A stretch of DNA of 64,000 nt from Epiperipatus broadwayi (lineage: Eukaryota; Onychophora; Udeonychophora; Euonychophora; Peripatidae): contig JAQFVV010012419.1 of the NCBI GenBank assembly GCA_028023455.1, forward strand, positions 1,500,501-1,564,500, read 5' to 3'. Under the pieces are notes generated by a model. The model worked only from the letters and a program-made list of their open reading frames with translations. It had not been told where the DNA came from and made no database searches. The translations under genes and the position numbers were made by a program. Below, in pieces: positions 27,148 through 40,429 of this stretch. Every line of letters starts with the position of its first letter. Within the stretch, counting starts at the first letter, position 1.

Positions 27148-30100
27148 ATATATTGTAAGGGTTACTTACAATCTTGTTAACCTCATTTAGTTAAGCAAAA
27201 GATCAAAACATAAACTGAAAAATATAAGTGTAAGTTTATGAATAGTAAATATTTTTTTTTAAAATACATATGTAAATATATATAACTTAAAGGGTAAACT
27301 ATAAATGAAAAAAGTCCATTTAAATAATTAGTTGTTTTAAATTAAAATAAATATCTTAATTTTAGTAAATCATTTATATATATATAATGATTATTTAAAA
27401 TTTACTAAAATTACTAATCAAGATGTCAAACATAGAGATAACCTTTACGTCAAGTCACATCTTGGCAAGTAAACACAAAGAAAATAAAATTTAGAATTCA
27501 ATTATACAATTATTAATTATAATAATTTCAAAAATAATCGAATATAAAATCATGAAATCAAATAGTATATTTAAAACATGCTATCGAAAGTTGATTCTAT
27601 TATATAAGCTAGATCAAATAATTTCAAAATTAATCCTATCTTTTGCTAATGAAATAGCAACTATGCATAATCATTTTGCTGTATTTGAATTCCTAACGTA
27701 TTAAAAGATGGATCAATAATTTGAATGAATCTTCTTGTTGATAACATTTTTATTAGAAAGGAACTCTAATTTCACTCAATAAAAAGAGTAAATAAATTAC
27801 TCTTTAGTATTATCAATTATAATTTCAAAATGAAATTATATATATTTTTATTTATTAATTAGAGGAACTCATAATAAGATCATTCTAAATTGGAATCATA
27901 AAGAAAATAAATTTCATTAAAAAAACTTTTATATATGTAAATTAAATTATATTAAGAAGATAATAAGTATATAAAATGCATTGTGAGTAAAGACCATTTG
28001 GCCATATGATCAAATGCTATTGTTTGATCTGAAAATAATGTAATTGTTTATTCCTACTAAAATGCCTAAACTATATGCATACTTCAGCTATATAATTAAA
28101 AATGCAATTTTAATTTATATCAAAATAATTTATGGAAGAAGATATCAACATCATATAAGAGACAGAATTTTGAACAACAGAGTATATTAATTGACTCACC
28201 AAAGATTGATAACCAGGGAATAAAGAACTTTATCCTTAATGGACAATACTTCATAAATTATGAAAATTAATAGAACAATACCATAAACTTTTAATACATT
28301 TTATTGTTGTGGGTGTCATCAGCTTCGGACATCTAATTTTATTTCCTTTGCTTCCAAAATCGATTTATATTCAAATAGTCCATTTAAGAAAGTTATTAGA
28401 TGAAATGAAATGGAAGGATCATTGATTTAAATATTTTTTAAAAATAAAATTTAGGTTTTCCCTATAAAGCAACTTGACCGAGGTAAAAATAATTTAATAT
28501 GGAGGTAAGATTTTATTATTCTTCATATTGATTTCATTCTTGACAGAACTGAACTTTTTGTTTATTACTAACATAATTAACTTAGTAATATTTGTTTATT
28601 ATTCTTTCTGTAAATGATTAACATTCTTGGGTGAAAGATCTTTTATTTCATAATAATGACTATACGTAGAAGGTGGTTCTTATAAAATTGAAATCCTTAT
28701 ACAAGAATTGGATAATATAAAACCTTCATTTATACATACAATGTTCATATTAAATTTAGTTCATTAGTATTATTATAATTTTTTGTTAAATTTATAAAAT
28801 TTTATTTCTTGTTTTACAATTTATTAAAATTTGGTTGTGTTGTGACATATATATACTATGGGAATATGGGAAAGTATTATTTTAATTTGATATTGTAAAA
28901 TAGTAGAAATGTATGTAAAGCACTTATTATAATATTTTTTGTTATTTGAAATAAATTTAAATTGTTATCTATTAATAAGTATGTTAAATATTGTTTTAAA
29001 TTCAAGAAGATCACTGATTTATTTTAATTATTTATTTATTTCCCAAAATAAATAAGATATGAATACACATACCCATATACATAAATCATACTAATTTAAT
29101 ATCTTGATAATTTGGTTGAAATTAATTTTAAAATCGATTAAATTATTTTAAGTACTATTACTAATGTAGGATATTGTTGGAAACACTTGAAGAAAATTAA
29201 ATGTAAAAACTACTCTGAGTTCGAATACTGAACATAATGGAACCATCTACAAAGGTGAAGATTGAATGAATTAATCTAAATCACATTTGTATTGAATATT
29301 TAATTTTAAATTATCTTGTCTGAAGTAGATTCAGTCTTGGATTAAAGATAAATTGTATCATTCATAGCATTCTATATGAAGACCCTAAATCCGATTATAG
29401 TTAGATGTGACCATCTTGATTCCTTTAAGAGACCAGACCATTACAACATATATATATATATTGTGACCTTCCAGGTTGGCACCAGGAAGAAATATGGGAA
29501 ATTCACATTTGTGCTAACAATGGCTAAAGTTAATTATCTGAGAAAAATGAATTGAGATGTAATTTGCTAGTTAAAATTAGGACTTAAAAAAATTAAAACT
29601 TTAATAGGATTTACTGATTGGTAGAGTTTTGGATTATGTGGGTTTGGTGGTAGAAGAGAAGGATGACCAATATTAGGGATGTTTGTATGTAATAGAAAAA
29701 TTTACATGTCATAATAAGCAGATACATAGATATATTATTAATTAGAATTTTCTTTCCTATATTTTATTTATTATTTACTAATTATATATTGTTCATAATC
29801 TTATGTTTAAAAATGATAAAGATTATTTGTATAATAGTGAATAACATTTCTAAATTAATAATTAATATTTAATATTTTTTTATTATTATTATATTTTAAT
29901 CTATTCAAATATTGTATTGCTAAAATTTTATAAGTAAAATTCTGGCACACTTCCAAAGTTGATTGTAATAAAAAAAACACAGAGGGCATGAGTGGAAAAA
30001 GACATAGAGTTTAAAACTTGAAGGAAAAGTAAAAAAAAAAAAAAAGTTCCAAGGAAGAAAATGTAAAAAAACTTAAAAGATTCAATAACTCTCTAAGAGT

Positions 30101-31939
30101 ATTATATAAAAAACACCGCAAGGATTCTAATAATATACATGTGGAGAATTTTTGTTATTATACTACTGGAATGATATAAAAATGAGGAGATAAACACCCC
30201 CCAGAGGGATACCAGCCTCCAAATCTCTGTCAAACGATGGTCCATATTCACTACTTTTAAAATGCCTGGATGATATGTAAGCTAAATTATTATGATTTAT
30301 TTTAAAGTATTACCAAAGCTAAATAATATTAAAATGACAAAATTGTGTAAAATAAAGCTAACTAAAATTTTCTTATTAGATGCTAGAATTAAACACTTGA
30401 TTTTCAATTTAAAGAATTTTCTATCAATATTCTACAAAATAAAATTTAAAATGGAAAAGTTTATCTATTTAATCTTATATCAAGAAGATAATTTTATACT
30501 GTATAACTTTGCTATTTGCGCATATATAACAAAATAATTCCAATGCATGCAAATGTCGTTTATTATGCCTATAACGGAATTCTGGGATAAAAAAAAAGAC
30601 TATTGTCATTCTTAACAAATTATGCTTTAACAATGGATAGATATTTTTTTATGTTATAATTTACTGTTGTTGTTTAAAAAATTAACATGTAATGATGAGA
30701 TATTGATAAGTATTTTCATTATTACTGATAATAAATGTATAACCAATTTTTTTTCTTTAAAAAAAAAGAAAACAAAACAATGTAACTTCATATCATTATA
30801 ATATGATAATTTATTATTTTATATGATCTAGAAATTATATTATAGGTGATTATAGATATTTGGATGTGTGCGTGATGCTATAGATTATTATTTTAAAAAA
30901 TTGTATTTATTATGCTTCAATTTTGTTAATGAAGTTTATTAAAAAAAATAAAGAATTAAAACCTTGTCTGTTATAATTTTGTTATATAGGAAGTATATTG
31001 AAAGTGAGTTGAAGGTAGAAATGGTCAAGGGATAATTAGATTATTTAGATTGAGTTTGGAAATATTATTTAATCCTCATGTATATAAGTATAAATATAAG
31101 TGTTTAGTTATTGTTTTTCCTTGCCTTTCTTTGTTCTTGTATAATTAGTGTTAGATGATACACACTGATTATAACAGATAAGTTTTATAAATAAGCTAAT
31201 AAAAAGTATGTTTTAAAAATACATCATATTTAAGATATTATAAAAGCACACCTATTCGAAAATATATGATTCATATATTAAATATTAGTCGGTTTTGGTT
31301 TTGCTATAAGAGCAATGTAATTGATTAGCAAAGTGCATAAAATAATATTTCTTTTTGTTTATTCATTATTTATTTTGTCTTTTAATTTTTAATAAATGTT
31401 TTAATGAATTAAAAGCCCAAATGAATTGCTTGATTATATACGTTCGATTCTCCATTTCCACACACACACACATATATGATTAACATAGCATAGCACTAAA
31501 ATATATAGATTTGCCAGTAGAAGTCAATTTATTTAATCTGTCTGGAGATGATAAATCACCATATTACAGTGCAAAAATTATATTTTACTTTGCTTGGAAT
31601 AGATAGTGATATGGATAAAAAGATACCCTCCTCATCATTGTCTATCCTATATTAAATATGATAATTGATAATTTTGCAATAGTTTTATAATTAAATAAAT
31701 GTGTGGCATATGATTAAATTAGTGTTACAGAATTGTTATTAATAAATGTTTTATTACTCTTATTTGCATCCTATATAAAGACCATATCCTATAACCTCAA
31801 CTGAGCTAAGCCATAGAGTAATTACAATATAAGAATCTTTACAATTATAAATTTCATTCTATCTTGTATAGAATTAGTGCCTGGGCATTTATAAATCTAA
31901 TAAAGTAAACAAGTGAAGAGAGCAGAGGTTACTATATAT
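27148..31939. other. AT-rich non-coding stretch, nothing recognised
   Basis: Contains homopolymers, short TA tracts (29448-29462) and an 81-codon chance ORF at 30292-30537 rich in Lys, Ile and Leu with no family resemblance. Confidence 0.55.
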
Positions 31940-31944
31940 ATATA

Positions 31945-32110
31945 TATATATTGAAACAGTAAGATTCGTATTCGAATCTTAAGTTTCACCTTTTTCTGTC
32001 ATCTCTCACTGACCGGTCTATCCCGCCCAAATTTAAACTTTTTGATATCGAGTTGTGTGTGTGTAGCAATATTAAAATGTATAAATATATGTAGAATTCG
32101 GCATAAACAT
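31945..32110 (-). repeat. Possible SINE-like fragment next to (TA)n
   Basis: Less AT-rich than its flanks. Read on the minus strand it has GGGCGGGATAGACCGGTCAG, then AGATTCGAATACGAATCTT, whose GATTCGAAT core resembles a B-box, and it stops at a TA tract (31932-31950). No A-rich tail or second copy was found. Confidence 0.25.
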
Positions 32111-33150
32111 GCACACATTTCGATCTCAAATTAAACGCAATAAATAGGAATAAAATAATATAATTTAGATTTCTTTTAGTTATATAATTTTGTATAATTT
32201 TAATCATTTATTTTGCATTATAAAGTTCGTATTTATTGCTTTGTTTAAATTTCGTTTAATAATAATTCTAAAAAAATCTGATGTAATATTTAATTAAAAG
32301 TTAAAATAATCTTATGTTTCCTTTTTGTCTTTGAAATTTAAAAGCATCGGTCAGTGATAGATAATAGATTAATTAAAGAAAAATTCCCCAAAGTATAATT
32401 AGGAAATGTAAAATGTAAACAATAGAACGGCAGCTTTCTTTAATTAAAAAAACCAACTAAATGCATTGATTATCCTCAGGGCAGATTAAGTAGAACCTAA
32501 AAAATCTTAACAAAAATGTGAGAGATCAAGATAAGAAAAGAGGCCATCTTAGACTTGCTGGAGACATTCACTTAAACTTTAGCTTTGCTCTCGATCACTG
32601 AGAGTCTCCAAAAATAATAAAATAATTTGTTCCTGCCAAGGTATGACCGAGTAAAGCACCTAGATTATTCTCCATAGGGAAATGGCCTATCGGATGCCAA
32701 ACTTTCCATTGCCCATCATAAATTCACCATGAAGATCTGCTGCCTGAAATGAATGAGAAAGCTGCTGCTGCCATGAAATTAAATGAATATCTAAATACAA
32801 GAAAGAATTGCCACTCGTGAATTTTTTTTCTGCTAAACTAATGGAATCAGAAAACTTCTTATAAAACAGGTACCTGTCTGTGTTCAAACTCTAGAGTACT
32901 CTCATAATATGCTATAGCTCTTCTTCATACTACTTATCTAAATTATAAAATGTAAAAACTACCATATGTATAACTAAAACTGAGTAATTAACTTAATGTG
33001 TAAATTTCTCTAATAATCTAGCTTACCTCACTCTAGCTTTCTTGGGTGCGTATTTCTATAATCTACATTTTTATCTGTAGTTATTATTTAATTATTGCAT
33101 GCTCATAATTGTCTCAAATTTCAAAGTTTAAATCTATGATCGCTTAAAAC
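32111..33150. other. Non-coding stretch, nothing recognised
   Basis: Somewhat less AT-rich than average. The 66-codon minus ORF at 32687-32887 is unremarkable. Confidence 0.45.
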
Positions 33151-33232
33151 AATGAATGCGTGTCCAATTTTCATTAATATTTACTTTCCTAAATAACTTT
33201 ACTCTCATATAAATTGACACGCATTCAGTGCA
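33151..33232. repeat. Short foldback, MITE-like
   Basis: TGAATGCGTGTCCAATTTT and AAATTGACACGCATTCA are inverted repeats of about 17 bp separated by 45 bp. Confidence 0.5.
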
Positions 33233-33454
33233 TCATTTATTGTAATGCAGGGTCTACTACTTCGCAAATAGCTGGCATATTAGTTGTAATAACTCCCAGT
33301 TTATATATATTTTGTATTTATTAAATCTAATGAATAATTCTAGAAAATCCCATTCCTTTGAGAGTCGCCAGAGTTCTTGAGTAAATGTTGGTAATGTAGG
33401 GCCAAGTCAGAAACCTATTTAAATCTCATCATAACCGTTTATACAGTATACATG

Positions 33455-33745
33455 TGTTACGTTTTAGAGACGCGATGACCCATTCCGCCGTAAAATTTCC
33501 GGATTCTTCAGGGTTGAAATTAACCCCAGTCGTCCTACACAAGCGGCCATAATGGGTGATCCCGTAGGACTTGACAATGTCATGCAGCCAGCCGGCAAAA
33601 CTGTGACATGGACCGCTTGTCCCTGGTTATGCTTATGTGACACCTTACTTCGTCGGGCCGATGGCAGAGACCAGCCCGACATTCTTATAAACTCATTCAC
33701 AGCATTGCAGTTTCGATATACTGCCATTCCATATCGCCTTTCTAA
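33455..33745. other. GC-rich island of unknown nature with open frames on both strands
   Basis: The base composition changes sharply to about half G+C, with many CpG dinucleotides, then returns to AT-rich. Open frames run on the minus strand (33464-33727, 87 codons) and the plus strand (33552-33845, 97 codons). I recognise neither product. No splice-site arrangement, tRNA or rRNA pattern, or inverted ends could be established. It could be an exon or promoter CpG island, a transferred segment, or a fragment of a GC-richer transposon. Confidence 0.4.
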
Positions 33746-34254
33746 AGCGTACCACGTGTTCCTTTACTTAGTTTTATTATTCCACATATCACTCCGCCTC
33801 TGCATTATCTTCATAAATCACTCTCAAATAAATGTTTGCCCTTAGTTATAAATAAATATTTTAATTAAATAAATATATGTCTGCCATTCCTCTTATAACC
33901 CATACTTTAGACTCTTGCATTGCAAAGGTATAAATCTCTCCAGGCATGCATTAGAAATACTTACTTGAGAATTTTAGGTAGCTAGATTACGCCCTCAAAT
34001 AAATGAATTCCTTTTGTAAACAAATAAATAAATGTATTCTTTAAAATATAATCATGTCGCAAATCCCGCTACTGAAGCTTTTAATCCATAAATATTGTTA
34101 GTAAATGATCTTATTAAAATGTGTTAATAAATAATTTTAAACTATACGTCTGCAGTTATGTTTCACTTATTCGATACCCATTCTATATATTTCCTCGATT
34201 ATGTAAATATGAATGTTTAATTAATATTAGTTTGATTATTGGCTAACTTGAGAA
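33746..34254. other. AT-rich non-coding stretch
   Basis: Contains a loosely repeated CTCTCAAATAAATG / CCTCAAATAAATG motif (33820 and 33992). Nothing else was identified. Confidence 0.45.
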
Positions 34255-34545
34255 TAAAATCATGAGTCTCTTGCATATCCCTGACCACCGTGCCTAAGGA
34301 AATATTTACTAATGTTGCATCAGATGCGTTGTTTCGTGGAACCGATAAACTATGTTTGAACTCAGTACCACGGGTGGCTTCGCTACTCGATGGTGCTGCT
34401 TTTCTGTATGGTGGTCGAATTCTGCACTATGTTTACGAGTCACACGTTTTCTGACCATTACAATATATATTATAACTTGAACACACATATACAATCTAAA
34501 AGCCAGCTTGCTTTTATTGCAGTAGGTTTGATTCATAGTACCTAA
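34255..34545 (-). repeat. Possible tRNA-derived SINE fragment
   Basis: A less AT-rich block ending at GTTATAATATATATTGTAAT on its minus-strand left side. Read on the minus strand it has GTAGCGAAGCCACCCGTGG, then TACTGAGTTCAAAC, a plausible but degenerate B-box. The GAGTTCAAAC sequence also occurs in the 52.4-kb repeat. Weak evidence only. Confidence 0.3.
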
Positions 34546-35454
34546 TACAGAAACACATTTTGTTATGTATATCTAGTTAATAAAATTAACCTCTTTTCCT
34601 TTAGGCTGTGAATAAATAAACTGTTGATAAAAAATCAAGAGTAGAATGGATTCTTTCCAATCTTAATCCTTAATTACCATAATGTCATATCTATATCTAT
34701 ATATATTATTTTTTCTATATATAACAAAAAAACAAAACTCTGCAATTATGGCATCTTTTAAAAATCTCAAATAAGTTACATGAATGTATCATATGTAGAA
34801 TTAAATCCACGAAGATACAAGAAGTGAAAATTTTCAATAAATTATTAAATACTTTTAGGTAATTTAAAAGAAAACAGTTAAAAAATAACGAAATTATTAG
34901 AAAAGTTTTATATAAAATATCCAAATGATAACAATATACCAACACCAGTGGGCAAATGCAGCAGGGGTAATGACATTTACAAAAGATATAAAGAAAAATA
35001 TATAAAATTATTAATTTATAATTCTTGCATCAGATTTGTACAAAATCATTTTAAAAATTAATTTTTCAAAGAATTTTGGATTCCAACTAATGAAAGAAAA
35101 CAAAACAAAAAAAAAAACTGGATTTTAAAAAGGCTATAAATTGTAGCATAAATAGATTACACACATAAATTAAAAAAATTATAGGAAGGATGAAAAATTA
35201 TAAGTTACAACTATGCTTTAGATTTTAATTCTGAAAGGACTTTGATAAAGATTACAGCTTTGAAGCATAATGTCATAGATTCAAGATACGATTCAACTTC
35301 AAAAATATTTAGTAAAATGCAGGACAATTCCACTATACAAAACTTTTGCACTAGTTTTATAGGAAATACTTTGTAAATAAAATGAGAAACTAAAAAAAAA
35401 ATAAAAATATATAAAAATTGTTTAATTAATGATGAAAATAATGTTCTTTGATTC
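34546..35454. other. AT-rich non-coding stretch
   Basis: Open frames at 34715-34945 and 35211-35456 (minus) are Phe/Leu/Ile-rich and not recognised. They immediately precede a plus-strand RTE fragment, so some of this may be unrecognisable RTE sequence. Confidence 0.4.
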
Positions 35455-35625
35455 AAGAAGTATTAAAAGACCTATTAGATGGAAGCAAAAAGTAGGACTA
35501 AATAAAAATGTTAAAAGAGTGAATTAATATTTAATAGCTTTTTAAAAAAATGAAAATTTAATAGTAGTGAATAAAAGAAAAAGTTAATTATAGATACTTC
35601 ACCAGATTATTAATGCAGATGACAA
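35455..35625 (+). mobile_element. Heavily decayed RTE LINE fragment
   Basis: AAAAAGTAGGACTAAATAAA at about 35487 and CACCAGATTATTAATGCAGA at about 35600 align with the RTE copies at 54.8-58 kb and 61.5 kb (AAGTAGGACTAAAGATAAAT and GGTCAGATTATTAATACAGA). This corresponds to the RT region just after the FADD motif. Substitutions and indels remove any frame. Confidence 0.6.
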
Positions 35626-35846
35626 CCAATGGATAAAGTTTATTGCAGTTTCATATGAATGGAATGGTAGAAATAATAGAATATTAAAAAAAAACTATGT
35701 CTATTTAATGAATAATATTTCTGTAATATAATTTTCATTGCACCATTCTCATGAAAGATAAGGGACTGTTTTCTATCCACTTTTAACACCTTGTGGAAGA
35801 TTGTTATTACAAACATATGACTAAAGATGTAAAAAACTTGTATAAT

Positions 35847-35893
35847 CCTCAAGATGTACATTTCATTCTAAATCAGCATTCATCAGTTGGCCC
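35847..35893 (-). ncRNA. Hammerhead-like motif (family C), degenerate stem I
   Basis: Read on the minus strand: GGGCCAA, CTGATGA, 15-nt stem II region (ATGCTGATTTAGAAT), GAAA, self-complementary stem III ATGTACAT, C, then TTGAGG. Core and stem III are intact. Stem I pairs for only about 3 bp, and stem II pairing is damaged relative to the copy at 44.5 kb. Confidence 0.5.
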
Positions 35894-36020
35894 AGATCAC
35901 AATCTCTTACATTTATCTTTTATCATTGTTCAGTGTATATAGAGTCAATTAGTACAGCTTAAATGATACATGTCAAACTTCCTGCCCTCACAAGTTTGTC
36001 ACAAAGCACTTAATACAAGT

Positions 36021-36143
36021 ATATTAATAATTTTTGTTAGTCATTCATAAGACTAGAGAGTGAAATTTACAGTAAAGAAATATTATTCATTAAATGAATA
36101 ATTTCTAATCTAATGAATGACTAATAAAAATTATTAATAAACT
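36021..36143. repeat. Foldback repeat
   Basis: ATTAATAATTTTTGTTAGTC at the left matches the reverse complement of GACTAATAAAAATTATTAAT at the right, about 25 bp per arm. Confidence 0.65.
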
Positions 36144-38396
36144 ATGATTATGCTTTGAATGGGTTTTAAATAAATGCATTTCCTCAGTTATACTTGTAAA
36201 CTTAAGATTCAGGTGTTTAATAATAGAGAAAAAAAGAGAGTTTAACCAATTCAATAAAGAATGAAGACAGAAGAAATGGAAAACAAAATACATTGGCAGA
36301 AAAAGCAACATTTCTTATTGACATTATTGATAGAATTGAGATTGAAATGAAATTGGATTAGATATGACATTTTGATGAATTACGACTTGTTGAACTATTA
36401 GTAGTGACTTCTGCATAAAAAATTTTTGTGCCTGAGGATCAAGATCTTTGAAAGATTTTATAAGGCAGAAGTGTTTTGGGGCTATAAACAGGATTCTTTT
36501 CTTATTAATTAAAAAATTTCTCAAAGTAAATGATTGATGTACATTTCCCAAAAATGTAACTGAAACATTTCCTGCATCTATCAACACAAAATCAAACATC
36601 CACTCTTTTTTATCATTCAAACCAATATATATGTATAACAATTGATTGATAAAAATATAAATTTTAAATGTACATTTAAAGCAGAGTTTACATTTTATTA
36701 TCAACTAAATGTTAACATATTTATTTTAGATATCTAGTATAAAAATATATATTCAACAAGCAACTAGGATATGTACAACAGTTTATATACAGATGCTTGC
36801 TTCCCATGCAATTGCCAAATTGTGAATGTTTAGGTGTTGATAGTACAATCAGTGCTTGGAAACAAATGCTGACACCCCCCCCTTTTTTTGAATCCTGATA
36901 CTTCCACACTATGTGCAGATATAATTAGTCAATAGCTAGTAATTTTTCACTCCAGGCTTGATTATTCTACCAAATAGGGGACAATGAGGTTACTGATGTC
37001 TGATATCTACTAGTGACTTTTGTTTTCAGCTTTTTTTAAATGGACTTCCAATATATAAATCCTGTCCCTCTTCCTTATAGTAAACAGTCAGATTAGTAGT
37101 ATAGTGCTCCAGTTTGTCTGTTTATGTTATTAGCCATTTATTTACCTTCATTAATATTTCATTGGTCAGCTACATTGTGTGTTTGATTCAATCTTGATAA
37201 CATTGTGCAAGTTCAGAATGAAATCACAATAATGTAATTTGTATTCAGGCATAAAGATTAATTCATACTGCTTTTTGCAATTCTTGGTTGAATCCAACAT
37301 TTTAAAGATTTTTCTGCAATTGTCTTCAAGAATAGACAAAAGTATCTTCTCACAGAACTGAGATGTTTTAATATTTATTTTGATAAATAAAATATTTTTC
37401 AGGTTTCATGATAATAAAGTCTAGTGGCATACTTTATTTATCATATATAAATATACAATATTGACTTTTGTTATTGTTCTAAAATTTATAAATTTATATA
37501 TTCATATTGCCATTTTTGATGTATTTATGATTGTTTATGATATAAAAAGATTCATTACTGCTTTAATTATAAATTGAAAAATATAACTTGCGGTAATACG
37601 ATGATGAGCAAGAATATACTTCTATAAACTGTGATCACCAATCCTCCCTACTACATTTTTATGCATCTTTTATCTATGAATTTATTTATTAACTCAATAT
37701 TTAAATAACATTCTGCCTTTTTTAAAATTATATTTCTATTCTATGGCATTCTAAATAGCCCTCTATCTGTGTGAAATATTTTGTTTTATCAGTTCTAGTA
37801 ATTAATATTCACTTGTAAATTTCGTTATTATTTATTGAATCATACGTGAAATAAATTAAAGCACTTCTCTTCTCTTAGCTGAGACATTATTTGTGATTGG
37901 GTCATTTTTTAAATTTATATAAAATATCTACCTATGTAAACAAACTAATGTGTACAAAACCAAGCAGTTTAGTAATGTATTATACAGCTAATAAAAGTAC
38001 CTAGGAAAAAAAAAACTATTTAGCATAGTTTAGACAGCTGTGATAACTTGTAAATGTTAATAAATTTCACTGTTTACTTTAAATAAAAAAATGTTTTTCA
38101 AAATATTTATACTTGATTCCGTTAACTAATTTCTTGACTTAGTTATGAGAGTAAATAAATAAATTATTATCAAAATTGATTGCGCATAAATATGCATATT
38201 ATGTATCTTAATAATGTAAAAGGATCATTAATGTGTAAAGTATCTCTAAATATTAAGATTCTTGAATAAATTATTTTTAAAAAACATCAAGAAATAAGAA
38301 ACAACTATTGAGAAGGATCTGCTTCTATACCCTATTGTTTGTCTATCTGATAGTGAATTTAACGTACATATAAATGTGTGTGTGTATATATATTGT
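36144..38396. other. AT-rich non-coding stretch, nothing recognised
   Basis: The 126-codon minus frame at 36324-36704 is the longest here. It has a hydrophobic N-terminal stretch but no motif I recognise and no supporting context, so I do not call it a gene. A C7T7 run lies near 36875. Confidence 0.45.
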
Positions 38397-38612
38397 TAGA
38401 AGAGATGATAATAGATAGAAAGTTAAAATCTTAAACTGGATTCTAAGATATTATAAAAACCCTAGAAAGCGATCACATGTAATATGAATTGATAAAATAA
38501 TGAAGTGTGTCAGGGCGATGTGGAAAAGAGAAAATACAGATCATAGATGGATTGACCTTGAAGAGACCTTCATCCTGCAATGAATGTATAATAATTGAAA
38601 ATGATAATGATA
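38397..38612 (+). mobile_element. RTE LINE 3' end fragment
   Basis: The segment aligns with the 3' terminus of the RTE copies at 40.4, 54.8 and 62.3 kb: GATGATAATAGAT, then GCGATCACATGTAATATGAA, AAGTGTGTCAGGGCGATGTG and GAGACCTTCATCCTGCAATG. It ends in AATGATAATGATATATATAT, equivalent to the GATGATGATGA-type RTE tail. Only the C-terminal and 3' tail sequence remains, and it is frameshifted. Confidence 0.75.
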
Positions 38613-39303
38613 TATATATATATTTTAAAAATAAAACTAACAAAAAAGAACTGAATTTGAAAACTTTTTGTATTGCTATAATTTTAATTTCAAATAGCCC
38701 ATTTCAAGTTAAAGACTTTTTTAACAATTATTCACAGAGTAATAGTGAAGAAGATGCTATTCACTAGGATTACAAATTGGCAGATAGTGAAACTGTAAGT
38801 AATTTTTTATCAGTATTTTACTCTTAACTAAAAATAGTTAGCTATCCATTTATTAACCAACAGTGACTTGTCTAGCTATCTAAAAAAATTCTATGCCTGT
38901 TAAAAAAAGTCCCAAGTTTTACTTAGCTCCAATTTAAAGTCAGTTCATTGGCATAGAGATAGATGATCTATAGACCTCTCATACTCTAGTATGATTGTTT
39001 TAAAAGTAGCTATGATTTAACAAACAAAAGTATAATATAATTCGTTATTTTTATTTTATTGAATACCAAAATTTCTAAAGTATTACAAATTTAACATCAC
39101 CAACAAATTATCACATGCACTACCACTTAATTCCAACATATATATTGCAGGTTTATAAGCATACTTACATCTTCTCTATGTCACCTACCATAAGTTTTAA
39201 TAAGTAATAGTAGATGCCACAAGATATTGCTTAATAGATATCTATGCTATATTTCTATCGCAAATTCCTAAACTTGTTTCAACCTTAAGGGTTTTATTAA
39301 AAA
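38613..39303. other. AT-rich non-coding stretch, nothing recognised
   Basis: No feature was identified. Confidence 0.5.
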
Positions 39304-39985
39304 AGAGTTTTGTATCATGGAACTGTATAACTGGATCTTTAGGATTTAATGCATCTTCCTTTAAGCCAATTTACCTTTATGTTATACTATAAAGCTATCA
39401 ACTCAAATTGAAAAACATATAAATGTTTTCATTCTAAACCATCTTGCTTGTATATTCATAAATATCTGAAACCAGTTCACTTTTTATATTATGGTGTCTT
39501 TAATTGTTTAATAGTTATGTACACCTCTGTCCTATAATCAGAATTTGATATAAACCAATAAACTATCACATGACTCCACCCACACATTGCTGGATAGAGA
39601 AGTGAAAATGTATGCTGCTAACATGTAAGCTGGAATTGCATGTCAAGTGATAGTTTATTGGTTTAAACCAAATCCTGGTTATATGATAGAAATACTAAGA
39701 ACACCATAATATATAGAAATTGAACTGCTTTCAGATCTATATAATTATACAAGCATATTGGCTTACATTGAAAACATTTATATGATTGTTAATTTAGGCT
39801 GATAGCTTAATAACAAATATAGAGGTAAATTAGCTGGAAAGATGAAGCATTAGATACCACAGGTCCAGTTACACTGTTCCATGATCCATAGCTCTTTATT
39901 AATAAAAGCCATAAGATTGAAATGTGGTGACATGGATAGGAAAGTAGGAAAAAATCAAATAGTTTTTCAAGTTTGAGGTGTAATG
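39304..39985. repeat. Foldback repeat related to the 6.0-kb and 52.8-kb copies
   Basis: Left arm about 39304-39580, right arm about 39640-39920, reverse complements with scattered changes. Examples are AACCAATAAACTATCACATG versus AGTGATAGTTTATTGGTTTA, and CTGAAACCAGTTCACTTTTT versus GAACTGCTTTCAGATCT. At 39893-39925 the right arm reads GCTCTTTATTAATAAAAGCC then ATAAGATTGAAATG, the position where the 53.2-kb copy has CTGATGA...GAAA, so a hammerhead core may once have been present. No coding capacity. Confidence 0.6.
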
Positions 39986-40402
39986 CTTTTATTCCCTGCT
40001 GATTATATGAACAATGCACATTACTATATGTTCAAAGAAAACAGTTTGCATAATGACATCTACATTTTGGGCTCTTTAAAATAATTTAGGAGTGTACATC
40101 ATGATTTACCCATATATCAAAAGCAATACACACAAAATAATATTATTTCTCTGAACTTTACAAATGATATTGTTATTGTTATTAATCAATATTCTGAGGG
40201 TAATTGTTGAACATAGAGTACCATATTAAAATACTTTTCATTTATACTTCAAATTACTTCTATTAGAAAAGCTAAATAGAAGTGAAATCCATACTTAGAG
40301 CTTTTATTATAGAAGTAATGAATATTTTAATGTTGTGTATTATAAATCATATTGATTGATTACAGAAAAACACAACTTGTAAAAGAAAAAAAAACTATAT
40401 AT
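39986..40402. other. AT-rich non-coding stretch
   Basis: Nothing identified. It ends in TATATATATC at the 3' end of the next RTE copy. Confidence 0.5.
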
Positions 40403-40429
40403 ATATCATCATCATCAACCATTATCAAT

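Noticed and set aside
36324-36704. 126-codon minus-strand frame as a gene
   Set aside because: No recognisable motif, no homology that I know, no splice or promoter context, and a length compatible with chance in low-stop reverse frames.
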